From Streptomyces sp. NBC_00306 (GTDB lineage: Bacteria > Actinomycetota > Actinomycetes > Streptomycetales > Streptomycetaceae): 64,000 nt of DNA. A model generated the notes under the pieces. That model was not told the DNA's origin. It searched no databases and was given only the letters and a program-made list of their open reading frames with translations. Every line of letters starts with the position of its first letter. Position 1 is the stretch's first letter. The position numbers and the translations under genes were made by a program. This document shows, in pieces, positions 51,036 through 60,163 of the stretch. Where the stretch lies: assembly GCF_036169555.1 (NCBI RefSeq), contig NZ_CP108032.1, forward strand, positions 6,386,001-6,450,000, read 5' to 3'.

Positions 51036-52748
51036 TCAGCTCATCCGCAGCGCCAGGAAGAAGTCCAGCTTGTCCTCGAGGCGCGACAGGTCACGACCCG
51101 TCAGTTGTTCGATGCGGCCCACCCGGTATCGCAGCGTGTTCACGTGCAGATGGAGGCGGGTCGCACAGCGGGTCCAGGAGCCGTCGCAGTCGAGGAACGC
51201 CTCCAGCGTCGGGATCAGCTCCGCGCGGTGGCGGCGGTCGTAGTCCCGCAGCGGGTCGAGGAGCCTGGCCGTGAACGCGCGCCGTACGTCGTCCGGGACG
51301 AACGGCAGCAGCAGGACGTGCGACGCCAGCTCGTGGTGACCCGCCGCGCACACCCGGCCGGGGCGCGCCGCCGCCACCCGGCGGGCGTGCCGGGCCTCCT
51401 CCAGGGCGCCGCGCAGTCCCTCCGCCGAGCTGACCGCCGCGCTCACGCCCAGCGTCAGGCGCCCGTCGTCCGCGAGGCCGGCCGACAGGGGGTCGCGTAC
51501 GGACGACAGCAGGGCGTCCGCGTGCAGGCCCTCGTCGGTGGCCTTGGCGTCTTCCGCGTCGGGGTCCGTGGATACGGCGGGCAGCGGTACCAGGGCGATC
51601 GCCTCGTCACCCGTATGGGCCACCGCGATCCGGTCCGACGAGTCGGGTCCCGGGGCCGTGGGGTCGACCAGGATCTCTTCCAGCAGGGACTGGGCGACCG
51701 GGCCGGCCTCGATCGCCGTGGCCGCCGAACCCGGCTGGCCCGTGGACTCCTGGTCCCAGTCCACCCGGGCCACCACGACCTGCCAGTGGGGGGCGGCGCC
51801 GAGGCCGGGCAGCAGCACGGGCGCCGCCACCCGCAGACGCGCCGCGATCTCGGCGGGCGCGGCACCCGTCTGGACCAGTTCCAGAACCTCCTGGGCGAGC
51901 CGCCGCCGTACCGTCCGGGCCGCCTCGCGGCGGTCCCGCTCGACGGCGATCAGCTGGGTCACGCCCTGGAGCAGGTCCAGCCGTGCGGCGGGCCAGTCGC
52001 CCGCGTCGGCCTCCACGGCCAGCAGCCAGTCGGACAGGACGCTCTCGCGGACATCCCGGGACGCGGGCGCTGCTCCGCGGCCGGTGTTCCGGATCGGGAA
52101 GAGCGAGTACGTCGTACCGCCGAGTGTCGCCCGGTGCGGTCCACGGCGTCCCGTGCGGGTCGCGGCCAGATGTTCACCCGCAAGAGTGGCGCTCACGGAA
52201 GCGGGGAGCTCGTCGCCCGCGCCCGCGATCTGGCGGCCGGTGGGGGAGAGGACCCAGGCATGAAGGTCCAGGTCGGAGCCGAGCAGATCGAGGACGACCT
52301 CCGGTCCGCCGCCGGCCGGGCCGGAGGTCATCAGCCTTCTGTGCCTGTCTACGACGGCGGCCAGGTCGCCGGCCCGCTCGCCGGAGACCTGGCGGACGAC
52401 ATATTCCGTGATGGTTGCGAATGCAACGGATTCATTGACTGCAAACAAAGGGAGGCGATGGCGCGAACACGCCGCCGCCAGATCGTCCGGGATGTCGCCC
52501 ATCTCGGCCTCGCCCGCAGCCAGCCCCGCGACCCCCGCGCCCGCGAGGATCCGTACGAAAGGCTCCGAGTCCTCCGCCGAATGCCGCCACGCCAGGCCGG
52601 TCAGCACCAGCTCGCCGCCCGAGAGATAGCGGCTCGGGTCCTTGAGGTCCGTCGTCATCACGCCGCGTACGCCGCGGTCGAGTTCGTCCTCGCCGCCGAG
52701 CAGCCGCAGCCCCAGCGCGTCGTTCTCCAGCAGTGCGCGCAGCCGCAT
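51036..52748 (-). CDS. pucR: PucR family transcriptional regulator of purine catabolism
   Basis: A 570-aa regulator. The N-terminal PucR domain (residues about 1-125: MRLRALLENDALGLRLLGGEDELDRGVRGVMTTD-like opening), a GGDEF-like central region and the C-terminal PucR-type HTH (LEAFLDCDGSWTRCATRLHLHVNTLRYRVGRIEQLTGRDL, about 515-555) are all present. The start at 52748 is set by the conserved domain opening. It is divergent from the xanthine dehydrogenase genes and probably responds to a purine or urate/allantoin intermediate to control them; this is inferred from family and context. Confidence 0.9.
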   Translation of the reverse strand: MRLRALLENDALGLRLLGGEDELDRGVRGVMTTDLKDPSRYLSGGELVLTGLAWRHSAEDSEPFVRILAGAGVAGLAAGEAEMGDIPDDLAAACSRHRLPLFAVNESVAFATITEYVVRQVSGERAGDLAAVVDRHRRLMTSGPAGGGPEVVLDLLGSDLDLHAWVLSPTGRQIAGAGDELPASVSATLAGEHLAATRTGRRGPHRATLGGTTYSLFPIRNTGRGAAPASRDVRESVLSDWLLAVEADAGDWPAARLDLLQGVTQLIAVERDRREAARTVRRRLAQEVLELVQTGAAPAEIAARLRVAAPVLLPGLGAAPHWQVVVARVDWDQESTGQPGSAATAIEAGPVAQSLLEEILVDPTAPGPDSSDRIAVAHTGDEAIALVPLPAVSTDPDAEDAKATDEGLHADALLSSVRDPLSAGLADDGRLTLGVSAAVSSAEGLRGALEEARHARRVAAARPGRVCAAGHHELASHVLLLPFVPDDVRRAFTARLLDPLRDYDRRHRAELIPTLEAFLDCDGSWTRCATRLHLHVNTLRYRVGRIEQLTGRDLSRLEDKLDFFLALRMS

Positions 52749-53023
52749 CTCGTCGCCGCCGATCTGTCTCGTTGTTGCCGGTGGCCCGTGGCCAGGGTTT
52801 CCAGGGGAAAACAGTGGGGTTACCGAGCCGCACCTTTCGTTCGAATCTACAAGACGCGACAGGCGACCAGCCAACTCCTTCATGGTTTCGGTGACTGCAC
52901 CGACCGGAGCACGCCCTTGTGTACTGAGGCCACACCGCGTTAACAGCACGTGAATAACCAGTCGAGGGCCGACCGTCCCGGGCCCGCTGAGACGAACGAC
53001 TTCGATTCAGAAGAGAGCCACTC
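52749..53023. promoter_or_regulatory. Divergent promoter region between pucR and the xdh operon
   Basis: A 275-nt gap with lower G/C content. It includes TTCGAA within CGTTCGAATCT (about 52839-52849) and GTTAAC (52939-52944). It should hold the two promoters and the PucR site; I cannot define them further. AGAGAG precedes the xdh start. Confidence 0.4.
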
Positions 53024-53914
53024 ATGGACTTCCTTCGCCCCGCCAGCTGGGAGGAGGCGCTCGCCGCCAAGGCAGAGCACCCCACCGCTGTACCCATTGC
53101 GGGTGGCACCGATGTGATGGTCGAGATCAACTTCGACCACCGCCGGCCCGAGTACCTCCTGGACCTGAACCGCATCGGTGAGCTGTGCGAGTGGGAGGTG
53201 GGCGAGGAGAACGTCCGCCTGGGCGCCTCCGTCCCGTACACGCAGATCATGGAGCAGCTGCGCTCAGAGCTGCCGGGACTGGCCCTCGCCTCGCACACCG
53301 TGGCCTCCCCGCAGATCCGCAACCGCGGCGGCGTCGGCGGCAACCTCGGCACCGCCTCCCCGGCCGGCGACGCCCACCCGGCGCTGCTCGCCGCGGGCGC
53401 CGAGGTCGAGGTGGAGTCGGTGCGCGGAAGCCGCCTGATCCCCATCGACGCCTTCTACACGGGCGTGAAGCGCAACGCGATGGCCGCGGACGAGCTGATC
53501 CGCGCCGTGCACATCAAGAAGGCCGACGGGCCGCAGCAGTACTCCAAGGTCGGCACCCGCAACGCGATGGTGATCGCGGTCTGCGCGTTCGGTCTGGCCC
53601 TGCACCCCGAGACCCGCACGGTCCGTACCGGCATCGGTTCGGCCGCGCCCACCCCGGTCCGGGCGACGGCGGCCGAAGAGTTCCTCAACGCCGCGCTCGA
53701 AGAGGGCGGCTTCTGGGACAGCAAGAAGATCATCACCCCGTCCGTCGCCAAGCAGTTCGCCCAGCTCGCCTCCGGCGCCTGCAACCCGATCGACGACGTT
53801 CGCGGCACCGCGAACTACCGCCGTCACGCCGTCGGGATCATGGCCCGCCGCACGCTCGGCTGGACCTGGGAGTCGTACCGCGGCAACGGCCGCAGCACTG
53901 AGGGAGTCGCATAA
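53024..53914 (+). CDS. xdhB: Xanthine dehydrogenase FAD-binding subunit
   Basis: A 296-aa FAD subunit of a three-subunit xanthine dehydrogenase. FAD-binding motifs are PIAGGTDVMVEIN (about 25-37) and NRGGVGGNLGTASPAGDAHPALL (about 102-124). The C-terminal CO_deh_flav_C part ends DDVRGTANYRRHAVGIMARR. It passes electrons from the Fe-S clusters to NAD+. Its TAA overlaps the next ATG (TAATG). The letter follows E. coli use. Confidence 0.94.
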   Translation: MDFLRPASWEEALAAKAEHPTAVPIAGGTDVMVEINFDHRRPEYLLDLNRIGELCEWEVGEENVRLGASVPYTQIMEQLRSELPGLALASHTVASPQIRNRGGVGGNLGTASPAGDAHPALLAAGAEVEVESVRGSRLIPIDAFYTGVKRNAMAADELIRAVHIKKADGPQQYSKVGTRNAMVIAVCAFGLALHPETRTVRTGIGSAAPTPVRATAAEEFLNAALEEGGFWDSKKIITPSVAKQFAQLASGACNPIDDVRGTANYRRHAVGIMARRTLGWTWESYRGNGRSTEGVA

Positions 53915-54495
53915 TGCGCGTGAACTTCACGGTCAACGGCCGCAAGCAGGAGGCCGACGATGTGTGGGAGGGCGAGAGCCTTCTCTACGTCCTGCGCGAG
54001 CGCATGGGTCTGCCCGGCTCCAAGAACGCCTGTGAGCAGGGCGAGTGCGGTTCCTGCACGGTCCGCCTCGACGGTGTCCCGGTCTGTTCCTGCCTCGTCG
54101 CCGCCGGCCAGGTCGAGGGCCGCGAGGTCGTGACGGTCGAGGGCCTCGCGGACTTCGCCCAGCAGCGCTCCGCGAGCGGCTGCGCGACCGGCGCCTGCGG
54201 GACGACCCTCCAGGACGCCCGTCAGTGGAGCGCCCAGGGCACCGACTCGCAGACAGGCGAAGGTGCCGAGCTCTCGCCCATCCAGCAGGCGTTCATCGAC
54301 GCCGGCGCCGTCCAGTGCGGTTTCTGCACCCCCGGCCTGCTGGTCGCCGCCGACGAGCTGCTGGAGCGCAACGCCGAGCCGTCCGACGCGGACATCCGCG
54401 AGGCGCTCTCCGGCAACCTCTGCCGCTGCACCGGCTACGAGAAGATCCTCGACGCGGTGCGCCTCGCTGCGGCCCGCCAGGAAGAGACGGTCTGA
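53914..54495 (+). CDS. xdhC: Xanthine dehydrogenase (2Fe-2S) subunit
   Basis: A 193-aa electron-transfer subunit with two [2Fe-2S] clusters. The plant-ferredoxin type site is CEQGECGSCTV plus a later Cys (CSCL), and the helical-domain site is CGFCTPG with CRCTGY. Between them is an insertion of about 35 residues (around 88-122, including GCATGACGTT and an Asp/Glu/Gln-rich stretch) that lengthens it compared with the usual ~160 aa. The letter follows E. coli use and is not the maturation factor of the same name. Confidence 0.93.
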   Translation: MRVNFTVNGRKQEADDVWEGESLLYVLRERMGLPGSKNACEQGECGSCTVRLDGVPVCSCLVAAGQVEGREVVTVEGLADFAQQRSASGCATGACGTTLQDARQWSAQGTDSQTGEGAELSPIQQAFIDAGAVQCGFCTPGLLVAADELLERNAEPSDADIREALSGNLCRCTGYEKILDAVRLAAARQEETV

Positions 54496-54500
54496 CAGCC

Positions 54501-56885
54501 ATGGCCACGACTGGTACCCCCACGAACATCACCCAGGGCTCCAAGACCAAGGGCGGCATCGGCGAGTCGACGCTCCGCCCGGACGGCACCCTCAAGGTCA
54601 CCGGAGAGTTCGCGTACTCCTCCGACATGTGGCACGAGGACATGCTCTGGGGCCACACCCTGCGCTCCACCGTGGCGCACGCCGAGATCCGGTCGATCGA
54701 CGTCTCCGAGGCGCTCGCGATGTCCGGTGTCTACGCCGTGCTGACCTACGACGATCTGCCCACCGAGGTGAAGAACTACGGCCTGGAGATCCAGGACACC
54801 CCGGTTCTCGCCCACGGCAAGGTCCGCCACCACGGCGAGCCGGTGGCCATCGTCGCCGCCGACCACCCGGAGACCGCACGCCGCGCGGCCGCCAAGATCA
54901 AGATCGACTACGCCGAGCTGCCGCTCATCACCGACGAGGCGTCGGCGACCGCTCCGGACGCGATCCTGGTCCACGAGAACCGCGACGACCACCACATCGG
55001 CCATGTGCCGCACCCGAACATCGTGCACCGCCAGCCCATCGTGCGCGGCGACGCCGACGAGGCCGCGAAGCGCGCCGATGTGATCGTCAAGGGCGAGTAC
55101 ACCTTCGGCATGCAGGACCAGGCCTTCCTCGGCCCCGAGTCCGGCCTCGCGGTCCCGTCCGAGGACGGCGGCGTCGAGCTGTACGTCGCGACCCAGTGGC
55201 TGCACTCCGACCTGCGCCAGATCGCACCCGTACTCGGCCTGCCCGAGGAGAAGGTGCGGATGACACTCTCCGGCGTCGGCGGCGCGTTCGGCGGCCGCGA
55301 GGACCTGTCGATGCAGATCCACGCCTGTCTGCTGGCCCTGCGCACCGGCAAGCCCGTCAAGATCGTCTACAACCGTTTCGAGTCCTTCTTCGGGCACGTC
55401 CACCGGCACCCGGCGAAGCTCTACTACGAGCACGGCGCCACCAAGGACGGCAAGCTCACGCACATGAAGTGCAAGATCGTCCTGGACGGCGGCGCCTACG
55501 CCTCCGCCTCCCCGGCGGTCGTCGGCAACGCCTCCTCCCTCTCCGTCGGCCCCTACGTCATCGAGGACGTCGACATCGAGGCCATCGCCCTCTACTCCAA
55601 CAACCCGCCCTGCGGCGCGATGCGCGGCTTCGGCGCGGTCCAGGCGTGCTTCGCCTACGAGGCGCAGATGGACAAGCTCGCCGCGAAACTGGACATGGAC
55701 CCGGTGGAGTTCCGGCAGCTCAACGCCATGGAGCAGGGCACCCTGCTGCCGACCGGCCAGCCGGTCGACTCGCCGGCCCCGGTCGCCGAGCTGCTGCGCC
55801 GCGTCAAGACCAGGCCGCTCCCGCCCGAGCAGCAGTGGCTCGCGGCCGGTGAGCAGGCGGACGTCCGCGCGCTGCCCGGCGGTCTGTCCAACACCACCCA
55901 CGGCGAAGGCGTCGTCCGCGGCGTCGGCTACGCGGTCGGCATCAAGAACGTCGGCTTCTCCGAGGGCTTCGACGACTACTCCACCGCCCGGGTGCGCATG
56001 GAGGTCGTGGGCGGCGAGCCCGTCGCGACCGTGCACACCGCCATGGCGGAGGTCGGTCAGGGCGGTGTCACCGTCCACGCGCAGATCGCCCGCACCGAGC
56101 TCGGTGTCACCCAGGTGACCATCCAGCCGGCCGACACCCAGGTCGGCTCCGCCGGATCGACGTCCGCGTCCCGCCAGACGTACGTCACCGGTGGCGCGGT
56201 CAAGAACACCTGCGAGAACGTGCGCGAGAAGGTCCTCGAGATCGGCCGCCGCAAGTTCGGCTCCTACCACCCCGCGTGGGCCACCGCCGAGCTGCTGCTC
56301 GAAGGCGGCAAGGTCGTCACCGACGGCGGCGAGGTCCTCGCCGACCTGGTGGACGTCCTCGAGGACGAGGCGGTCGACCTGGAGCTCGAATGGCGCCACC
56401 GGCCCACCGAGGCCTTCGACCTGCGCACCGGCCAGGGCAACGGCCACGTCCAGTACTCCTTCGCCGCGCACCGCGCGGTCGTCGAGGTCGACACCGAGCT
56501 CGGGCTCGTCAAGGTCGTCGAACTCGCGGTCGCCCAGGACGTCGGCAAGGCGCTCAACCCGCTGTCCGTCGTCGGCCAGATCCAGGGTGGAACCACCCAG
56601 GGACTGGGCGTGGCGGTCATGGAGGAGATCATCGTCGATCCGAAGACCGCGAAGGTGCGCAACCCCTCCTTCACGGACTATCTGATCCCCACCATCCTCG
56701 ACACCCCGACCATCCCCGTCGATGTGCTCGAGCTCGCCGACGACCACGCGCCGTACGGCCTCCGTGGCATCGGTGAGGCCCCGACCCTGTCGTCCACCCC
56801 GGCCGTCCTCGCGGCGATCCGGAACGCGACGGGTCTCGAACTCAACAGGACGCCGGTACGTCCCGAACACCTCACCGGCACCTGA
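54501..56885 (+). CDS. xdhA: Xanthine dehydrogenase molybdopterin-binding subunit
   Basis: A 794-aa catalytic subunit that hydroxylates hypoxanthine/xanthine to urate at the Mo centre. Landmarks: GVGGAFGGREDLSMQIH, MRGFGAVQACFAYE, MAEVGQGGVTVHAQIARTEL, QDVGKALNPLSVVGQIQGG and the catalytic Glu759 in RGIGEAPTLSS. The start at 54501 follows the Fe-S gene by 5 nt. A residue set for purine specificity was not checked. A long inverted repeat follows. Confidence 0.95.
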   Translation: MATTGTPTNITQGSKTKGGIGESTLRPDGTLKVTGEFAYSSDMWHEDMLWGHTLRSTVAHAEIRSIDVSEALAMSGVYAVLTYDDLPTEVKNYGLEIQDTPVLAHGKVRHHGEPVAIVAADHPETARRAAAKIKIDYAELPLITDEASATAPDAILVHENRDDHHIGHVPHPNIVHRQPIVRGDADEAAKRADVIVKGEYTFGMQDQAFLGPESGLAVPSEDGGVELYVATQWLHSDLRQIAPVLGLPEEKVRMTLSGVGGAFGGREDLSMQIHACLLALRTGKPVKIVYNRFESFFGHVHRHPAKLYYEHGATKDGKLTHMKCKIVLDGGAYASASPAVVGNASSLSVGPYVIEDVDIEAIALYSNNPPCGAMRGFGAVQACFAYEAQMDKLAAKLDMDPVEFRQLNAMEQGTLLPTGQPVDSPAPVAELLRRVKTRPLPPEQQWLAAGEQADVRALPGGLSNTTHGEGVVRGVGYAVGIKNVGFSEGFDDYSTARVRMEVVGGEPVATVHTAMAEVGQGGVTVHAQIARTELGVTQVTIQPADTQVGSAGSTSASRQTYVTGGAVKNTCENVREKVLEIGRRKFGSYHPAWATAELLLEGGKVVTDGGEVLADLVDVLEDEAVDLELEWRHRPTEAFDLRTGQGNGHVQYSFAAHRAVVEVDTELGLVKVVELAVAQDVGKALNPLSVVGQIQGGTTQGLGVAVMEEIIVDPKTAKVRNPSFTDYLIPTILDTPTIPVDVLELADDHAPYGLRGIGEAPTLSSTPAVLAAIRNATGLELNRTPVRPEHLTGT

Positions 56886-56893
56886 GAGAAGCC

Positions 56894-56946
56894 CTCCGGG
56901 CGGTACGTCCAGGGAACGTCACACTTCCACGGCGTACCGCCCGGAG
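56894..56946 (+). terminator. Long inverted repeat after the Mo subunit gene
   Basis: CTCCGGGCGGTACG (56894-56907) pairs perfectly with 56933-56946 over a 25-nt loop. It may attenuate transcription between the dehydrogenase and the permease genes. The remainder of the 205-nt gap shows no other feature. Confidence 0.6.
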
Positions 56947-57090
56947 CACCGGAGCACCGCACCGCTCGCGGCCGTTCCCCCACCGTTCGTCTCGGGCCGT
57001 CCCCCGGGTCGTGCAGCCCACACAGTCATCCCAAATCCCGCAATCTCCGTCTCCATGCGGGTGCCCCTGTGAACCTTGGGAGTAGGCATC

Positions 57091-58614
57091 ATGACCCAGC
57101 AGTCCCAAAAGCCCAGAAGCAGCGAGGAGGACGCCGGCACCGGCACCCTCCCCCCGAACCTTCGGCCTGGGGGGACCCCCACCTCGCTTCGCTCGCCCGC
57201 CGGAGGCTCTTGGCTCGACCGTTACTTCCACATATCCCGGCGTGGATCGACCGTCGGCCGGGAGGTGCGCGGCGGCATCACCACCTTCATGGCGATGGCG
57301 TACATCATCCTTCTCAACCCGGTGATCCTCTCGGTGCCCGACGCGACCGGTCACCGGCTCGACGGCGACCAGCTCACCACCGCCACCGTCTTCGCCGCGG
57401 CCGCCACCACCATCGTGATGGGCTTCATCGGCAATGTGCCGCTGGCCCTCGCGGCGGGACTCAGCGTCTCCGCCGTCATGGCCTTCCAGGTCGCCCCGGA
57501 GATGACCTGGGGCAACGCGATGGCCATGTGTGTCATCTACGGCCTCGTGATCGTCCTGCTGGTCGTCACCGGCCTGCGTGAACTGATCATGAACGCGATC
57601 CCGTTGGCGCTCAAGCACGCCATCACCATGGGCATCGGCCTGTTCGTCTGCCTCATCGGCCTCGTCCAGGCCGGCTTCGTCACCTCGATGCCCGGAGACG
57701 GAGGCATCGCCGGTGCCAAGCCCATCCAGCTCGGTACCAGCGACATGCTCACCGGCTGGCCGGTCCTCTGCTTCGCCGTCACGGTCCTGCTGATCTTCCT
57801 GCTCCAGGTGCGCAAGGTCCCCGGCGCGATCCTCATCGGCATCATCGGCGGCACCGTCTTCGCCGCCGTCGTCCACCAGTTCGCCGGGCTCGACAAGAAG
57901 GCCTGGGGCGGTCTGAACGCTCCCGAGCTCACCGGCTCCATCGTGAGCACCCCCGACTTCGGCCTCTTCGGCCAGGTCTCGTTCGACGGCATCGGCAGCG
58001 TCGGCGGCATCACGGTCGGCGTCATCGTCTTCACCCTCGTGCTCGCCGGCTTCTTCGACGCGATGGGCACCATCATCGGCATCGGCCAGCAGGCGAACCT
58101 CGCCGACGACAAGGGCAAGATGCCGGGTCTCAACAAGGCCCTGGCCATCGACGGTGCGGGCGGCGCGATCGGCGGCCTCGCCGGCGCCTCCGGCCAGACG
58201 GTGTTCGTCGAGTCCACCGCGGGCGTCGGTGACGGTGCGCGCACCGGCTTCGCCAGCGTCATCACCGGACTCGCCTTCACGCTCTGCCTCTTCTTCACCC
58301 CGCTCGCCCAGCTGATCCCCACCCAGGTCGCCGCCGCCGCGCTCGTCGTCATCGGATCGATGATGCTCACGAACGCCAAGCACATCGACTGGAACGACCA
58401 GGCCACCGCCATCCCGGTCTTCCTGACCACCGTGCTGATGCCCTTCACCTACTCGATCACCGCGGGCATCGCGGCCGGTGTCATCGCCCACGTCCTCATC
58501 AAGGCCGTCCAGGGCCGGGCCCGCGACATCGGCTGGCTGATGTGGGTGCTGTCGGTCGTCTTCCTTGCCTACTTCGCCCTTCACCCGATCGAGGGCTGGC
58601 TCGGAGTGAAGTAA
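57091..58614 (+). CDS. NCS2 family purine (xanthine/guanine/hypoxanthine) permease
   Basis: A 507-aa transporter with about 12-14 membrane helices. AzgA/PbuG-like motifs: GREVRGGITTFMAMAYIILLNPVIL near residues 60-85, GFFDAMGTIIGIGQQANL (the FFDxxGT signature), and VESTAGVGDGARTG. It should import purine bases feeding the dehydrogenase. Residues about 20-39 are encoded by a palindromic REP-like element and are unusually Pro/Gly-rich. GGGAGTAGG precedes the ATG at 57091. Confidence 0.92.
   Translation: MTQQSQKPRSSEEDAGTGTLPPNLRPGGTPTSLRSPAGGSWLDRYFHISRRGSTVGREVRGGITTFMAMAYIILLNPVILSVPDATGHRLDGDQLTTATVFAAAATTIVMGFIGNVPLALAAGLSVSAVMAFQVAPEMTWGNAMAMCVIYGLVIVLLVVTGLRELIMNAIPLALKHAITMGIGLFVCLIGLVQAGFVTSMPGDGGIAGAKPIQLGTSDMLTGWPVLCFAVTVLLIFLLQVRKVPGAILIGIIGGTVFAAVVHQFAGLDKKAWGGLNAPELTGSIVSTPDFGLFGQVSFDGIGSVGGITVGVIVFTLVLAGFFDAMGTIIGIGQQANLADDKGKMPGLNKALAIDGAGGAIGGLAGASGQTVFVESTAGVGDGARTGFASVITGLAFTLCLFFTPLAQLIPTQVAAAALVVIGSMMLTNAKHIDWNDQATAIPVFLTTVLMPFTYSITAGIAAGVIAHVLIKAVQGRARDIGWLMWVLSVVFLAYFALHPIEGWLGVK
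57147..57205. repeat. REP-like palindromic element within the permease coding region
   Basis: CCCCCC (57150-57155) faces GGGGGG (57169-57174) around CCGAA-CC-TTCGG, followed by ACCCCCACC and a CGCTTCGCTCG stretch. The pattern CCCCC..TTCGG..GGGGGGACCCCCA resembles a dispersed intergenic repeat of Streptomyces genomes, here in frame in the first 40 codons of a gene. Confidence 0.6.
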
Positions 58615-58650
58615 CTCCCGCCGCCCGCCACACACTTCGAGGAGACCGAC

Positions 58651-59787
58651 ATGCTGGACATCGCCGACGAGCTCAACCGGTGGGTCGAGCAGGGCCGTGA
58701 GTTCGCTGTCGCCACCGTGGTGGCGGTCGGCGGCAGTGCGCCCCGGCAGCCGGGAGCCGCGCTCGCCGTCGACAGCGAGGGCACGGCGATCGGGTCGGTC
58801 TCCGGCGGGTGTGTGGAGGGCGCGGTGTACGACCTGTGCCGACAGGCACTGGAGGACGGCGAAAGCGTCCTCGAACGCTTCGGCTACAGCGACGACGATG
58901 CCTTCGCCGTGGGTCTGACCTGCGGCGGGGTCATCGACATCCTCGTCACCCCGGTACGCGGCGCCGTCATCCCGGCGGCGCTTGCGGCGGCCGCGTCGGG
59001 TGAGGCGGCCGCCCTCGCCAGGATCACCGAGGGCCCGGCCGACCTGCTCGGCCGCGCGCTGCTCGTACGCCCCGACGGCTCCCGCGAGGGCAGCCTCGGC
59101 GGCCACCCCGAACTGGACCGTACGGCCGCGGCGGAGGCGGGCGCGCTGCTGGACGCCGGCCGCACCGGTACGGTCACCATCGGCGCGGACGGCAGCCGCT
59201 GCGGCCGTCCGCTGACGCTGCTCGTCGAGTCGAGCGTCCCCGCCCCGCGCATGATCGTTTTCGGTGCGATCGACTTCGCCTCGGCGCTCGTACGGATGGG
59301 CAAGTTCCTCGGCTACCACGTGACCGTCTGCGACGCACGGCCCGTCTTCGCGACCCGGACCCGCTTCCCGGAGGCGGACGAGATCGTCGTCGACTGGCCG
59401 CACCGCTACCTGGAATCGACGGAGGTCGACGCCCGTACGGTCCTGTGCGTCCTGACCCACGACGCCAAGTTCGATGTGCCGCTCCTCGAACTCGCCCTCA
59501 CGCTCCCGGTCGCCTACATCGGCGCGATGGGCTCCCGCCGCACCCACCAGGACCGCAACCGGCGCCTGCGCGAGGTGGGCGTCGGTGAACTCGAACTGGC
59601 CCGGCTGCGCAGCCCGATCGGCCTGGACCTCGGCGCCCGTACCCCGGAGGAGACGGCCCTGTCGATCGCCGCGGAGATCGTCGCCCACCGCCGCGGCGGC
59701 AGCGGCGTCTCACTGACCGGCGCCCACACCCCGATCCACCACGACGCCACGGACCGCACCGCGGGCCGGATCGGCTCGGTCGCCTGA
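58651..59787 (+). CDS. XdhC/CoxI family molybdenum-cofactor maturation factor
   Basis: A 378-aa protein of the XdhC/CoxI family, which binds molybdopterin cofactor and delivers its sulfurated form to xanthine dehydrogenase. The N-terminal domain has AVATVVAVGGSAPRQPGA and SVSGGCVEGAV; the C-terminal Rossmann part has MIVFGAIDFASALVRM and AYIGAMGSRRTHQDR with GLDLGARTPEETALSIAAEIV. It closes the purine operon, 36 nt after the permease. The Rhodobacter protein is called XdhC; I leave the symbol blank to avoid confusion with the Fe-S subunit. Confidence 0.92.
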   Translation: MLDIADELNRWVEQGREFAVATVVAVGGSAPRQPGAALAVDSEGTAIGSVSGGCVEGAVYDLCRQALEDGESVLERFGYSDDDAFAVGLTCGGVIDILVTPVRGAVIPAALAAAASGEAAALARITEGPADLLGRALLVRPDGSREGSLGGHPELDRTAAAEAGALLDAGRTGTVTIGADGSRCGRPLTLLVESSVPAPRMIVFGAIDFASALVRMGKFLGYHVTVCDARPVFATRTRFPEADEIVVDWPHRYLESTEVDARTVLCVLTHDAKFDVPLLELALTLPVAYIGAMGSRRTHQDRNRRLREVGVGELELARLRSPIGLDLGARTPEETALSIAAEIVAHRRGGSGVSLTGAHTPIHHDATDRTAGRIGSVA

Positions 59788-59820
59788 CCCGTCGGCCGGT
59801 CGCCTGACCCATCGGCCGGT
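59781..59820. repeat. 20-bp direct tandem duplication across the stop codon
   Basis: CGCCTGACCC(G/A)TCGGCCGGT occurs twice, back to back (59781-59800 and 59801-59820), differing at one base. The TGA in the first copy is the stop of the maturation factor gene. Confidence 0.85.
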
Positions 59821-60163
59821 CGCCCGATCGCGGGCTGCCCCGCCGGGCACGCTGCCTCTTGCGCGGAACGCCGCTCCGGCAGATCACGGGGGACACGGCG
59901 GCCCGCCGGAGGGAAGGCCCCGGCCGCCCGCCGGGGCGATCCGGCCGCGCCGGGAATTCGGTTGCCGAACGCCCGCACGGCACGGTCTCATCAGGGGGAC
60001 GACTCGACGACTCAGAGGTGGTGCGTGTATGCCCAGGGACCGGTGGAAGCGTTCTCGCGATCGGGGAAGGCCTCCCACCTCCGTGGTGTGAACTCCCCGG
60101 ATGCGAGACGACATCGACCGCTGTCGCCCTGTCCCACGCATCACCCCAGGAGTCGTGTCCACG
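59821..60163. other. Gene-free stretch before the RNHCP gene
   Basis: No convincing gene. A 20-codon frame from ATG 60029 ends at TGA near 60091; it lacks a good ribosome site. G/C-rich inverted stretches near 59920-59960 may end the purine operon. The RNHCP promoter should be near the right end. Confidence 0.4.

Noticed and set aside
60029..60091. 20-codon basic ORF upstream of the RNHCP gene
   Set aside because: No good ribosome site and no recognised leader pattern; kept only as a note in the gap entry.
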